A stretch of DNA of 64,000 bases from Bacteroidales bacterium UBA4116 (GCA_002381645.1 DFXE01000002.1:180532-244531); one strand, 5' to 3'; positions 46,026 through 54,796 are shown, counted from the first letter of the stretch. Numbers and translations are program-made. The notes: generated from the letters alone by a model not told the origin.

Positions 46026-46988
46026 ATGGAAAATAGAAGAGATTTTTTACGTAAGGCATCCCTGTTTACAGCAGGGGGCCTTTTAGCCGGTAAAACAGAT
46101 ATGCTGTCGGCAGCAAATACAGCATCACCCGTGGTAGTAGAACAAAACGCCTCTAAAAAGATCGGATTACAAATATATTCGCTTGGAAAAGAACTCTACG
46201 AAGATGTACCGGGCGGATTGAAAAAGGTGGCTAAAATGGGTTATTCCACTATTGAATTAGCCGGTTACCGCGACGGTAAAATTAACGGTATCAGTATGGA
46301 AGATTTCAAAAAGATGTCCGACGATGCCGGATTAAAGATTACGAGTACCCATGTAAATCCTCCTGCCAGAGAATATACCAAAGAAAACAGGCAGGAGATC
46401 ATGGATTTCTGGAAGAAAGCGGCCGACGATCATGCGAAGATTGGAGTAACATACCTTATCCAGCCCGGACAACCGGCTACGAGAAGTACGGAAGAGGTAG
46501 CGTATGTAGGAGAAATTTTTAACGAGGCGGGTAAAATTGCAAAGGCCGCCGGACTGCAATTCGGATACCATAATCATGAAGGCGAATTTGCCCGGGTAGT
46601 TCCAGGTGGTACAGACTCCGTTTTCGGCAGAAGGGCATTCGGAAGAAACCCACCCGCAGGATTGGAGATCATTTACGACGGAATGCTAAAACACACCGAC
46701 CCTTCTCTCGTCTTCTTCGAAATGGATGTATACTGGACGGTTATGGGGCAACAGGATCCAGTTGAATATATGAAAAAATATCCTACCCGGATAAAGGTGC
46801 TTCATATCAAAGATAAAGCAGTATTGGGACAATCCGGTATGATGAATTTTGAAGTGATTTTTAAACAGGCATACGCTAACGGCATAAAAGATTATTTCGT
46901 AGAACTTGAAAACTACGCAGGAGGTACCCAGTTTGAAGGTGTAAAAGGTTGCGCAGATTATCTGCTCAAAGCACAATTCGTAAAATAG
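46026..46988 (+). CDS. Sugar phosphate isomerase/epimerase-like TIM-barrel protein, Tat-type signal
   Basis: The 320-aa protein has a Tat-like N-terminus (RRDFLRKASLFTAGGLLAG, residues 4-22) and an AP-endonuclease-2/xylose-isomerase-like TIM barrel. Probable metal and catalytic residues lie in TSTHVNP, FGYHNHEGEF, FFEMDVYW and VLHIKDK. Family members are epimerases, isomerases or hydratases acting on sugars, keto-sugars or inosose. It begins 10 bp after the Gfo/Idh/MocA stop. Export together with that enzyme suggests they act in sequence in the periplasm. A strong terminator follows. Confidence 0.88.
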   Translation: MENRRDFLRKASLFTAGGLLAGKTDMLSAANTASPVVVEQNASKKIGLQIYSLGKELYEDVPGGLKKVAKMGYSTIELAGYRDGKINGISMEDFKKMSDDAGLKITSTHVNPPAREYTKENRQEIMDFWKKAADDHAKIGVTYLIQPGQPATRSTEEVAYVGEIFNEAGKIAKAAGLQFGYHNHEGEFARVVPGGTDSVFGRRAFGRNPPAGLEIIYDGMLKHTDPSLVFFEMDVYWTVMGQQDPVEYMKKYPTRIKVLHIKDKAVLGQSGMMNFEVIFKQAYANGIKDYFVELENYAGGTQFEGVKGCADYLLKAQFVK

Positions 46989-47377
46989 ACCAATGTGCTT
47001 CCGGGGCTCCCGTAACCCGAAAAGGTGCGGGAGCCTATTTTTATCCAAAATATATTTAAATCACTAATAACTAATCTCCTACTCTGAAAATTTTATATCC
47101 GTTTAAGAGGTTGTTAAATGATTGTCAAATACTTTCAAAAATATATTATTGACTATCAACGCTTTAACTACCGTTTTTCAAATTACTTTCAAATTCAAAT
47201 CAATTTCCTACATTATAGTAATAAAATATAAATAAAATAAAAGGGAGATTTTAGGTTTTTATAAAATTACATCAGTTAGTTATCCATACTCCACTTCGAC
47301 CCCGAAAAAAGGGCAGTGCTTGAGATACGCTCTCTTACACCACCCTCTTATTTATTCTCTCTATGTCCGGTTAAATG
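46989..47377. other. 389 bp AT-rich gap: one terminator, otherwise nothing recognised
   Basis: Apart from the terminator at 47005 this gap is strongly AT-rich, with short A and T runs and the recurring word ACTTTCAAA. I find no tRNA, no convincing promoter and no open frame of note. It separates the oxidoreductase locus (plus) from the convergent aminotransferase (minus). Confidence 0.6.
47005..47043 (+). terminator. Rho-independent terminator of the fecR-susCD-oxidoreductase operon
   Basis: GGCTCCCG (47005-47012) pairs perfectly with CGGGAGCC (47028-47035), followed by TATTTTTAT. It is 17 bp after the isomerase stop and marks the end of the operon. Confidence 0.9.
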
Positions 47378-48781
47378 TTAACCGCGGTCATTCGGCCTGT
47401 TAGAAGCTGAAATACTTTCACGCATCAATGCATTATCCATCTCTGGTAATTCCGCAATGGATTTAACCGTTTCAATCAATTCATCTACCTCTTCTTTATT
47501 ATTATAGATACCGAAACTCACCCGCACCATGCCATCAGGAGCATCCCTGCCGCAGGATTTATCCATGTCGGACAGCATCTCACCCGTCAGCCTTCTTACA
47601 TACGGATGTGCGCAAAAAGCTCTGTTCCTTACAGCAATCGCCCGTTTTTCGGCAAGTTTTTTAGCAACAAATGTATTAGATTTAGAATTAATATTAAAAC
47701 CAACCGTACCTACCCTGTCACTATAATTCGTTGAGTCACCGTAGAGAACCACATCCGGAATCTTACTTAAACCGTCAATAGCTTTTCCAAGTAATTCCTG
47801 TTCATGCGCCTGAATATTATCGAAACCAACTTCCATAAGAATTTCCATTGCCTTCAGCATGCCTACCACACCGGGATAATTGGGCGAACCCGCTTCAAAA
47901 ACTTCATGACTATCCGTATAAATGACATCATCATCAAGAACGGAATCAACCATTCCTCCACCATAAAAACTTGGAATATGCCTGACAAGAGAATAATTAT
48001 TTATCCATGCCGTATCCTTTTTTTCTCCCGTAAGCAAATCCTTTAAACCTACTACAGCGCCACCTCCGAAAGGCGAATACATTTTATGGGCAGAGAAAAC
48101 AAAAAAGTCTATATTTTCATCAGGCTCTTTACCGATCATGCTGAATTTACGGTGAGCAACAATCTGGGCGCCGTCGACTATAATTTTGGCACCATAATAA
48201 TGTGCGATTTTAGCAATCTTATGTACATCATTTACATAGCCGGTTACATTCGAAGCAGCCGTTACCGTTACATACTTCACTTTATTGCCAAATTTTCTCA
48301 AAAGGTAATTATATTCCCCCATATTAAGTCGTCCATCCTCGTCTACATCTACGTAATAAACCTTTGCCCTTTCCCTCCAGGGCAAATCGTTGGCATGATG
48401 TTCCATACGGGTTGAAATAACGATGTCACTCGGGCTCGTTATCAATGCAGATGCAAGTTTATTCATGCCATCCGTTGTTGAATTGACATAAAACACGGTA
48501 TAATCATTGCTAACTGCACCTAAAAACTTTTTAACGGTATCATATCCATTGGTATAAATATCTGATGTTATCTTAGATTTTTGTCCGGTGCCCCGACCAA
48601 TTGAACCGTAGTATAACAACTTATCCTTTATCTCCTCCATAACCGCTTTAAACGGAGGTGTGGTCGCCCCGTTATCAAAGTTTATTGCGGGCACTTTCTT
48701 TTCCCCTTCTACTTCGAATTCTACATTTAACCCATATATGGCATCTCTGATATTGTCAATAGTATACTTCATAAACAACAT
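47378..48781 (-). CDS. Class V aminotransferase-fold PLP enzyme (cysteine desulfurase-like)
   Basis: The 467-aa cytoplasmic protein has the class V aminotransferase layout: NFDNGATTPP at residues 34-43, MEHHAND at about 126-132, VDGAQ at 202-206 and the PLP-binding Lys233 in FFVFSAHKMYSPFGGGAVVG. Related enzymes are cysteine desulfurases, selenocysteine lyases and isopenicillin-N epimerase-like proteins. The C-terminal CAHPYVRRL holds a Cys that could be catalytic, but the reaction cannot be fixed. An ATG at 48772 is an alternative start. It lies 30 bp after the dipeptidase gene, so the two are probably one operon. Confidence 0.85.
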   Translation of the reverse strand: MLFMKYTIDNIRDAIYGLNVEFEVEGEKKVPAINFDNGATTPPFKAVMEEIKDKLLYYGSIGRGTGQKSKITSDIYTNGYDTVKKFLGAVSNDYTVFYVNSTTDGMNKLASALITSPSDIVISTRMEHHANDLPWRERAKVYYVDVDEDGRLNMGEYNYLLRKFGNKVKYVTVTAASNVTGYVNDVHKIAKIAHYYGAKIIVDGAQIVAHRKFSMIGKEPDENIDFFVFSAHKMYSPFGGGAVVGLKDLLTGEKKDTAWINNYSLVRHIPSFYGGGMVDSVLDDDVIYTDSHEVFEAGSPNYPGVVGMLKAMEILMEVGFDNIQAHEQELLGKAIDGLSKIPDVVLYGDSTNYSDRVGTVGFNINSKSNTFVAKKLAEKRAIAVRNRAFCAHPYVRRLTGEMLSDMDKSCGRDAPDGMVRVSFGIYNNKEEVDELIETVKSIAELPEMDNALMRESISASNRPNDRG

Positions 48782-48811
48782 TTTTTTAATTAATAGACAT
48801 TACAAAAGTAT

Positions 48812-50416
48812 TTACCGGATACACTGGCAAACGTGAGCAGGTTTTTCTTCCGCTGCCGACATCATCAGATCCGTACCGCAATCATGATTATCGTCAGATA
48901 CTTCCTCATTCATTTTTTGTAAAACATCTATCAGAAGCTCTACAATCATACCTACAGTCTTTGCCTCAAGAGATTCCTTTATGGTATGTGCACCGGTTAT
49001 CGTCGGACCGCATGCTATCATATCCATATCTGTAAATGTACGGGCAAAATGACCACATTCCAGACCGGCATGGATCGACTGAAAGACAGGGTCTTTACCA
49101 AAAACATCATTATAAGATTTCCGGAAACGTTTCACAAGGTTTGAATCCGTATCCGGTTGCCAATTTGGAAAATCCGCATCAACCGAAAAGTCTGCACCGA
49201 TAAAACCTGCCAGTATTTTCATTTGATCAACAACATACTGTTTCTTACTCTCAAAAAAGCTCCTGATAAATGAGACCATTAAAATACGCTCGGAATCCAA
49301 CGACAAAACACCCAGGTTACACGAGGTTTCTACCAGGTCTTTAATTTCAGTATGTTGTGCCAACACATCATTCGGAATTAAGACCAGTGCCGATACAAGC
49401 TTTTCCAGCGTTTCATCGGAAAGCACTTTTTCGAAATGCTTGTCTACTTCTTCTGTAGTGATATTCATATCAGGCTCTACGCCTGCATATTCATTTTTAA
49501 AAGTAGCCAGACACTTTTGTACCTCATTTTCCAAATCCTGTTTATTTTCAGGATGTATACCCACGATAACGCTTGCCTCTAAGGTGATCACATTCTTGGC
49601 ATCTCCGCCTTTTATATCGGCAATAGAAAAAGGAGCTTTTTGCTCACTGAAATAATTTACGAGCTGATATAAAATCCTTCCTAACAGTTTATGCGCATTC
49701 GCATGTTTCTGATCAATCTGAACCCCCGAATGTCCGCCCTGCAGGCCCGATATATGGATTTCGTAGAATTCTATTTTATCGGGTGTAGGAACGTACCTGG
49801 CCGGTAAATCAAAATTAGCATTAATACCTCCCGCACATCCATAATAGAAAACGCCCTCGGTTTCGGTATCGATATTGATAAGTTTGGTACCCTTTATGTG
49901 TGTGTTTTTCACTGCCATAGCACCTGTCATATCTTGTTCTTCATCAGAAGTAAACAAGGCTTCCAACGGGGGATGTGATATTTTATCACTTTCCAGGATA
50001 GCCAGTATGGTAGCCACACCTATTCCGTCGTCAGCTCCCAGGGTTGTCCCGTTTGCTTTTATGATTCCATCAATCTCACTATACTCAATAGGATCTTTAA
50101 GAAAATCATGGTTACTTTCAGGCGATTTCTGGCATACCATATCAATATGTGCCTGAAGAACTACTGTTTCGCAATGTTCATACCCTTTGGTACCGTCAAC
50201 AGATATGATGACATCATGCGTTTGCTTACCTTCAACTTTTTCTTCTATTCGTTTTACCACCACCTTTTTCTTAAGGTTTTCTCCAAATTTTACCAGGTAA
50301 TCCGCAATAGCGGTTTCATTTCCGGATCCTCTTGGAATATTGCTTACTTCCCTGAAATAAAACATTACTCTTTCAGTAATGTAATCTGAAATCTCTTTTG
50401 ATTTTGTGATCTCCAT
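48812..50416 (-). CDS. pepD: Aminoacyl-histidine dipeptidase (M20, PepD-like)
   Basis: I start at the ATG at 50416 (534 aa, MEITKSKEISDYITERVMFY) because GGAGGTG lies 6-12 nt before it, an unusually good Shine-Dalgarno for this genome; a second ATG 15 bp upstream would put that sequence inside the gene. M20 metal and catalytic motifs are LQAHIDMVCQK, GADDGIGV, FTSDEEQDMTGA, GLQGGHSGV and HAGLECG. It hydrolyses Xaa-His and other dipeptides in the cytoplasm. Length matches bacterial PepD plus a Cys-containing tail (DCGTD...HVCQC). With the class V enzyme it suggests peptide and amino-acid breakdown. Confidence 0.92.
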   Translation of the reverse strand: MEITKSKEISDYITERVMFYFREVSNIPRGSGNETAIADYLVKFGENLKKKVVVKRIEEKVEGKQTHDVIISVDGTKGYEHCETVVLQAHIDMVCQKSPESNHDFLKDPIEYSEIDGIIKANGTTLGADDGIGVATILAILESDKISHPPLEALFTSDEEQDMTGAMAVKNTHIKGTKLINIDTETEGVFYYGCAGGINANFDLPARYVPTPDKIEFYEIHISGLQGGHSGVQIDQKHANAHKLLGRILYQLVNYFSEQKAPFSIADIKGGDAKNVITLEASVIVGIHPENKQDLENEVQKCLATFKNEYAGVEPDMNITTEEVDKHFEKVLSDETLEKLVSALVLIPNDVLAQHTEIKDLVETSCNLGVLSLDSERILMVSFIRSFFESKKQYVVDQMKILAGFIGADFSVDADFPNWQPDTDSNLVKRFRKSYNDVFGKDPVFQSIHAGLECGHFARTFTDMDMIACGPTITGAHTIKESLEAKTVGMIVELLIDVLQKMNEEVSDDNHDCGTDLMMSAAEEKPAHVCQCIR

Positions 50417-50836
50417 TTTTAACACCTCCATTTTTAGTTAATAGTAATCATATTGAAAAATTTGGTTCTATGTTTGGTTTTTCTGTGATATTATTACCTT
50501 TTATGTATCCGATTATAGCAATTAGATTATAAAATGAAAACCAGACAATCAATCTAAGGCCGATTATATAAATAATTTAGAATTATGTGCAAGATATATT
50601 TTTTTATGTTAATCAGAAGAAATATTTTACTATTTTATTTATAATAACTTAAAAAAAGGTATAAATTATGTAATTAAGAGGAGTTTATCCACTAACTTTA
50701 AAATACACATATGAATTACGGATAGGACTTAATAGTATCAGAATTAAGTCACTTATTAGCTACAAATAATAAGTTACCCGTTGACGGCTAATACGTATAT
50801 TAACGGGCAACGGGTAGTTAGGTAAGTTTGCGTATA
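50417..50836. other. 420 bp AT-rich gap with hairpin repeats at its left-gene-distal end
   Basis: Between the PepD-like gene and threonine aldolase the first ~300 bp are very AT-rich and must hold the pepD promoter, which I cannot pinpoint apart from the Shine-Dalgarno at 50422-50428. The last ~90 bp hold the hairpin element listed at 50750-50818. No gene or RNA was recognised. Confidence 0.6.
50750..50818. repeat. Hairpin element shared with 14412-14445, plus a 9 bp inverted repeat
   Basis: CACTTATTAGCTAC followed by AATAATAAGTTACCC (50750-50779) closely matches 14412-14441 and forms an ACTTATT/AATAAGT hairpin. Overlapping it, TACCCGTTG (about 50775-50783) pairs with CAACGGGTA (about 50808-50816) around a loop containing ATACGTAT. 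Downstream of the threonine aldolase stop (minus strand) this could also act as a terminator. Confidence 0.55.
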
Positions 50837-51856
50837 TTATAACACTTCCTTCAGTGCTTCTTCCAGTTGGCAGATATCATCTTCACTGGTATCCCATGAA
50901 GTAACAAAGCGTACTTCACTTATCTCCTCATTCCAGAAATAAAAGAAATATTTTTCCATCAGTTTATTGGCAGCTTCTTTTGGCATGGTGAGGAACAGCT
51001 GGTTGGATTCTACTTTTTGTGTGAATTGTATCTGCGGATAGTGCCGGAGCGTAGCAGCCAGGCGAGCAGCGCTTTTATTTGCTTTCTGCGCATTTTCCAG
51101 CCAAAGGTTGTTTTCAAGGTAGGGGATAAACTGGGCAGACAGATACCGCATCTTTGAAGCTAACTGTGCGGACTGCTTACGATAGAACTGCAGGTTTTCC
51201 GTTATCTCTTTGCGGAACGAAATAACCGCTTCCCCCATCATCATCCCGTTTTTGGTGCCGCCGAAACTCAATATGTCGACTCCCGCATCCACCGTCAGTT
51301 CTTTCATGCTGCAATTCAGGTAGGCGCAAGCGTTTGCCAGCCTGGCGCCGTCCATATGCAGGTACATCCCGTATCCATGGATCAAATCGGCTATTGCCTT
51401 TACTTCCTCAATGGTATAAACCGTTCCTAACTCGGATACCTGCGAAATATAAACCGCTTTGGGTTGCGGATGATGGCAAACGCCAAAATGACGCAGATAA
51501 GGGCGGATCAATCCGGGCGTAAGCTTTCCGTCGGTTGTCGGAACAGCCGTAACCGTACATCCCGTCATACGCGCGGGGGCACCGCATTCGTCTACATAAA
51601 TATGAGCGGTTTCCGTACAGATAATGCTGTGAAACGAACGGGTAACGGCCTGTAAAGCTACCGAATTGGCCCCCGTACCGTTAAACACAATGAAAGGGGA
51701 AGCATTCTCCCCGAAAATATCTTTTAACTTACCCACAGCTTCACGTGTCCAGGGATCGTCGCCGTATCCTACCGCGTGATCCTGATTAGAGGCTACTATG
51801 GCGTCCATTATTAAGGGATGGACACCCGAATTGTTATCACTTGCAAAACTTCTCAT
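50837..51856 (-). CDS. Low-specificity L-threonine aldolase family PLP enzyme
   Basis: The 339-aa protein begins MRSFASDNNSGVHPLIMDAI and has YLHMDGARLANA (PLP-binding Asp and Arg) and the Schiff-base Lys in DILSFGGTKNGMMMGEA. This is the beta-eliminating lyase / threonine aldolase fold, which cleaves threonine and allo-threonine to glycine and acetaldehyde in the cytoplasm. Length is typical. It begins 6 bp after the esterase stop, so both share a transcript. Confidence 0.93.
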   Translation of the reverse strand: MRSFASDNNSGVHPLIMDAIVASNQDHAVGYGDDPWTREAVGKLKDIFGENASPFIVFNGTGANSVALQAVTRSFHSIICTETAHIYVDECGAPARMTGCTVTAVPTTDGKLTPGLIRPYLRHFGVCHHPQPKAVYISQVSELGTVYTIEEVKAIADLIHGYGMYLHMDGARLANACAYLNCSMKELTVDAGVDILSFGGTKNGMMMGEAVISFRKEITENLQFYRKQSAQLASKMRYLSAQFIPYLENNLWLENAQKANKSAARLAATLRHYPQIQFTQKVESNQLFLTMPKEAANKLMEKYFFYFWNEEISEVRFVTSWDTSEDDICQLEEALKEVL

Positions 51857-51862
51857 ATGTTA

Positions 51863-52744
51863 TTATTCAATTACACCGATTTCGCGGAACCAGTCTTCTG
51901 CCCTGTCGGGCCATTCATTTACCCTTGCACCTGTATCCCTCAGTCCGTAGCCATGCCCGCCTTTACTGTATAAATGCATCGAAGCCGGCACTCCGGCCTC
52001 TTTCAACGCATAATAATAAAAAAGGCTGCTATTGATATAAGACTTATCATCTTCCGTCTGGATAAGCATCGTAGGCGGTGTTAACTCAGATACTTTGAGT
52101 TCGGGAGCGATCCCGAAATTACCTGCATCCAGATAAGCCGGATACACCAGTAAGCAAAAATCAGGGCGGCAGCTTACTTTATCGGCATTATCTATTGCCG
52201 GATAGGTGCGTTCCATAAAATTGTTGCTTACCGTTGCCGATAGATGAGCGCCCGCAGAAAATCCCATAATCCCGATACGTGACGGATCAATAAAATAGGT
52301 GTCAGCATGGGCACGTACATAGCCAATAGCCCGTTGTACATCCTGAAGCGGAGCTTCATGCTTCTCCCTGCCTTCACGGCGCGGCACCCGGTATTTAAGC
52401 AATACGGCAGTTATTCCCAGACTGTTCAGCCATTCGCATACCTCATCGCCTTCCATATTGTATGACAATATATTATATCCTCCACCCGGACAGACAATTA
52501 CAGCTGCGCCACTGGCAATCTCCTCGGGAGAAGGGTAAATCGTAATCGTGGGTTCGCTGACATTGGATATACGTAAAACCATTTCACCGCCTGTTTTACC
52601 CCCGTCTGTATCTGCTTTCTCTGTTAACCTTACCGATTCGCCGGGTGCACCGTCAGGAAATAACAGGATAGGTTCATTCTGCGCCATAACCGGAATGATC
52701 AGATAAATAAAACCTAAAAAGATCAATACGCTTTTTTTTAACAT
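51863..52744 (-). CDS. Alpha/beta hydrolase, acetyl-xylan-esterase-like, exported
   Basis: The 293-aa protein has a signal peptide (MLKKSVLIFLGFIYLIIPVMA) and an alpha/beta hydrolase core with CPGGGYNILSYNMEGDEV (oxyanion region), nucleophile GFSAGAH, Asp in TEDDKSYI and His in GGHGYGLRD. This is the BD-FAE / endo-xylanase-associated esterase type that removes acetyl or similar groups from glycans outside the cytoplasm. It is not next to a SusC/D pair, so its glycan is unknown. Confidence 0.9.
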   Translation of the reverse strand: MLKKSVLIFLGFIYLIIPVMAQNEPILLFPDGAPGESVRLTEKADTDGGKTGGEMVLRISNVSEPTITIYPSPEEIASGAAVIVCPGGGYNILSYNMEGDEVCEWLNSLGITAVLLKYRVPRREGREKHEAPLQDVQRAIGYVRAHADTYFIDPSRIGIMGFSAGAHLSATVSNNFMERTYPAIDNADKVSCRPDFCLLVYPAYLDAGNFGIAPELKVSELTPPTMLIQTEDDKSYINSSLFYYYALKEAGVPASMHLYSKGGHGYGLRDTGARVNEWPDRAEDWFREIGVIE

Positions 52745-52777
52745 AACACATAAGATTAGAGTTTGTTACCTATAGAT

Positions 52778-53443
52778 TCAGAGCATACAGGAAAGTGCAT
52801 GCCTGTTTAATATCTTTACTTTTCCTTGTGAGATACTGATATATCCCTCATCCACTAATTTACCGATCTCTTTTGCCAAAGCAGGGCGCGTAACACCGAA
52901 ATATTCGGCCAACTGCACCTGGTTATGTTCGAGTTCTACGATATCCGATCCCTCTTTGGCATGATCGAAAAGATAATATATAAAACGGTTACGGATGCCG
53001 CGAAAAGTCAGTACACGCAAACGCGTCATCGTACATTTATTGCAGTTTGTACTGACACAAAGAAAGTTCTGAAGAAAAAGCGGCATCGAATTCATCAGGC
53101 TAAAAACAGATTCTTTGGTAGCCCGCAAAAGGGTAACTTCCTCAACTACTGTAAAAGTGGCCGGGAAAAGGTTTTTCTGTGCAAAGATATGAGGGGTGGC
53201 AAAGGTACGGGGGGCACGGATCGTTTCTACACGGACTTTACTTCCGGAAACATCTACCACATCTACATGCAGTTTCCCTTTCATCAGGATATGCAGGTAG
53301 TTACAAACGGTTCCCTGCCTTATAATCACTTCACCTTTAGGGTATTGGTCGATTTGGTATTCTAAGCGTTCGAGTACTTCTTCCTGCATTTGTTTCGTGA
53401 AATTCTGAAACAGCGGGATAGTAAAAATATCGGTCAATTCCAT
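52778..53443 (-). CDS. Crp/Fnr-family transcriptional regulator
   Basis: I choose the ATG at 53443 (221 aa, MELTDIFTIPLFQNF): the longer frame needs a GTG at 53467 that lies only 7 bp from a -7 element. A cyclic-nucleotide-binding-like domain (about residues 8-115) is followed by the dimer helix and a winged-helix domain with VQLAEYFGVTRPALAKEIGKL. Cys47 and the dimer-helix set Cys129, Cys134, Cys137 (CVSTNCNKC) are notable and might sense redox or bind a cofactor. It lies at the end of the nitrite-reduction cluster and probably controls it. Confidence 0.93.
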   Translation of the reverse strand: MELTDIFTIPLFQNFTKQMQEEVLERLEYQIDQYPKGEVIIRQGTVCNYLHILMKGKLHVDVVDVSGSKVRVETIRAPRTFATPHIFAQKNLFPATFTVVEEVTLLRATKESVFSLMNSMPLFLQNFLCVSTNCNKCTMTRLRVLTFRGIRNRFIYYLFDHAKEGSDIVELEHNQVQLAEYFGVTRPALAKEIGKLVDEGYISISQGKVKILNRHALSCML

Positions 53444-53453
53444 TCTTATCAGG

Positions 53454-53492
53454 CTGAAAAGTTTCACATCTTACAAATGTAAAACTTTTCAG
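53454..53492. promoter_or_regulatory. 11 bp perfect inverted repeat enclosing the crp -7 element
   Basis: CTGAAAAGTTT (53454-53464) and AAACTTTTCAG (53482-53492) are exact reverse complements. Their 17 bp spacer contains CAAATGTA (53474-53481), which reads TACATTTG on the minus strand, a perfect TAnnTTTG -7 element 30 bp upstream of the crp ATG. The repeat also follows the porin stop at 53501 and could end that transcript. A smaller dyad TTACA-AA-TGTAA (53471-53482) overlaps the -7 and might allow autoregulation. Confidence 0.6.
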
Positions 53493-53500
53493 CTACAAAA

Positions 53501-54796
53501 TCACCACTTGGAAATAAATACTTTGGGGTTTATATTAAGCGACAGCCATCCCCAATCCTGCCAACTGTCGGAATTACCTCCCTTAACGGACTGCATGGCA
53601 TCCCTTGCCAACATAGTCGAGTAACCGGCGGAAAGGCTTACGTCTTTCATGATATTCCAGTTAACCTGGAAGTCAATTTCAGAGCCCAGGCCCCTGCTTT
53701 GCTCCTCAGTTCCGACAAATACATCTGTGGTAGTAAGGAAATAATGATAATTAAGCAGCAAAGTCACTTTAGGAGAGGCTTTAAAGTTAATACCTATCTG
53801 ATTATCCCATAATCCGGGATTCAATCCGTTGATGAAAGAAGTGGCATAAAAATAATCCATCGTCCCGTAAAACTTATGGTGCGTACCATACAACGGATTG
53901 AACGCTTTATACTTGTCATCACCGTTTTCCGTTCCGCTCAGGTAATCGCTGGCCAGCGTTATTTTCCATGACGGATTGATTTGGTAACCGGCATTAACAG
54001 CCCACATAAAAGCAGAGACCTTCTTATCCGTTATCGTTTTCCCTGCCTGGTAATAAAATGTCCCATATAAGGAAAAATCACCCGGATTGTAAGAAATATT
54101 CGTACCTAATGTCTGCAGGAATTTGGTATCCGCTTTCATTTCCTCCAGCGTACCCGCTTCCTGGCCCAGGTTCATCAAAAGAAACGAGATATTAAACTCT
54201 TTATTGGCAATATGCTGGTACCACAACGTTTGCATATTCTTATAAGGCTGGCCCCCCGGAGCATAATAAGTTCCGCCGATTATCCTCTCGTCGTTTTGAT
54301 TGAACGATAAAATAAGGTGCAGTTTGTTTTGTTTTTGTTCATAACCCAATTTCAACGCATCATGGAAACGTCCGGATACGTTCCAGTCGAGACTACCCAG
54401 GATACGGTCATCATCATACACAAGCGACTGGCGCCCTAACTTAGCAAAGAATCCACCTCCCAGGTCAAGGTTAGTCCAGGCTTCATTCAACATAAACCTC
54501 CCGTTTTTATCGATTTGCGGATCTTGTCCCCACACCCCTACATGCTGTGCGGATAATCCCAGTGAAAGCCTTTCGCGCGCATATCCCATAGAGATGCGTG
54601 CCCGGTTATTGATGAATCCCGCAGCTTCCTCGCCTTCGTAACGCGGAAACAGAACACCGTTCCGGTATTCGGCACGCGGACGGAGTTGTACGCCTAATGA
54701 AAATTCATTGTCTTTTGATTTCCCTGTGTCGTTACCTTCGGCAAACCCGTGGTTACCTATCAGTAAACCGGCAAAAATGATCATCCATTTTTTCAT
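53501..54796 (-). CDS. Outer membrane beta-barrel porin, alginate-export (AlgE-like) family
   Basis: The 431-aa protein starts with a signal peptide (MKKWMIIFAGLLIGNHGFA) and consists of alternating amphipathic strands: LGVQLRPRAEYRNGVLF, INNRARISMGYARERLSLGL, AKLGRQSLVYDDDRILG and SGRFHDALKLGYEQ. This matches the alginate-export barrel domain common in Bacteroidota. The C-terminus ends in aromatic/hydrophobic barrel residues (VFISKW). It lies 25 bp downstream of ccsA in the nitrite-reductase cluster. It may let anions such as nitrite or nitrate cross the outer membrane, but that is inference. Confidence 0.85.
   Translation of the reverse strand: MKKWMIIFAGLLIGNHGFAEGNDTGKSKDNEFSLGVQLRPRAEYRNGVLFPRYEGEEAAGFINNRARISMGYARERLSLGLSAQHVGVWGQDPQIDKNGRFMLNEAWTNLDLGGGFFAKLGRQSLVYDDDRILGSLDWNVSGRFHDALKLGYEQKQNKLHLILSFNQNDERIIGGTYYAPGGQPYKNMQTLWYQHIANKEFNISFLLMNLGQEAGTLEEMKADTKFLQTLGTNISYNPGDFSLYGTFYYQAGKTITDKKVSAFMWAVNAGYQINPSWKITLASDYLSGTENGDDKYKAFNPLYGTHHKFYGTMDYFYATSFINGLNPGLWDNQIGINFKASPKVTLLLNYHYFLTTTDVFVGTEEQSRGLGSEIDFQVNWNIMKDVSLSAGYSTMLARDAMQSVKGGNSDSWQDWGWLSLNINPKVFISKW

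Noticed and set aside
47276..47345. Possible small RNA or tRNA around CTTCGACCCCGAAAAAAGGG
   Set aside because: No cloverleaf can be formed and there is no matching acceptor stem or CCA end.
52925..53365. 146-codon open frame on the plus strand
   Set aside because: Antisense to the Crp/Fnr gene, whose domains account for the region.
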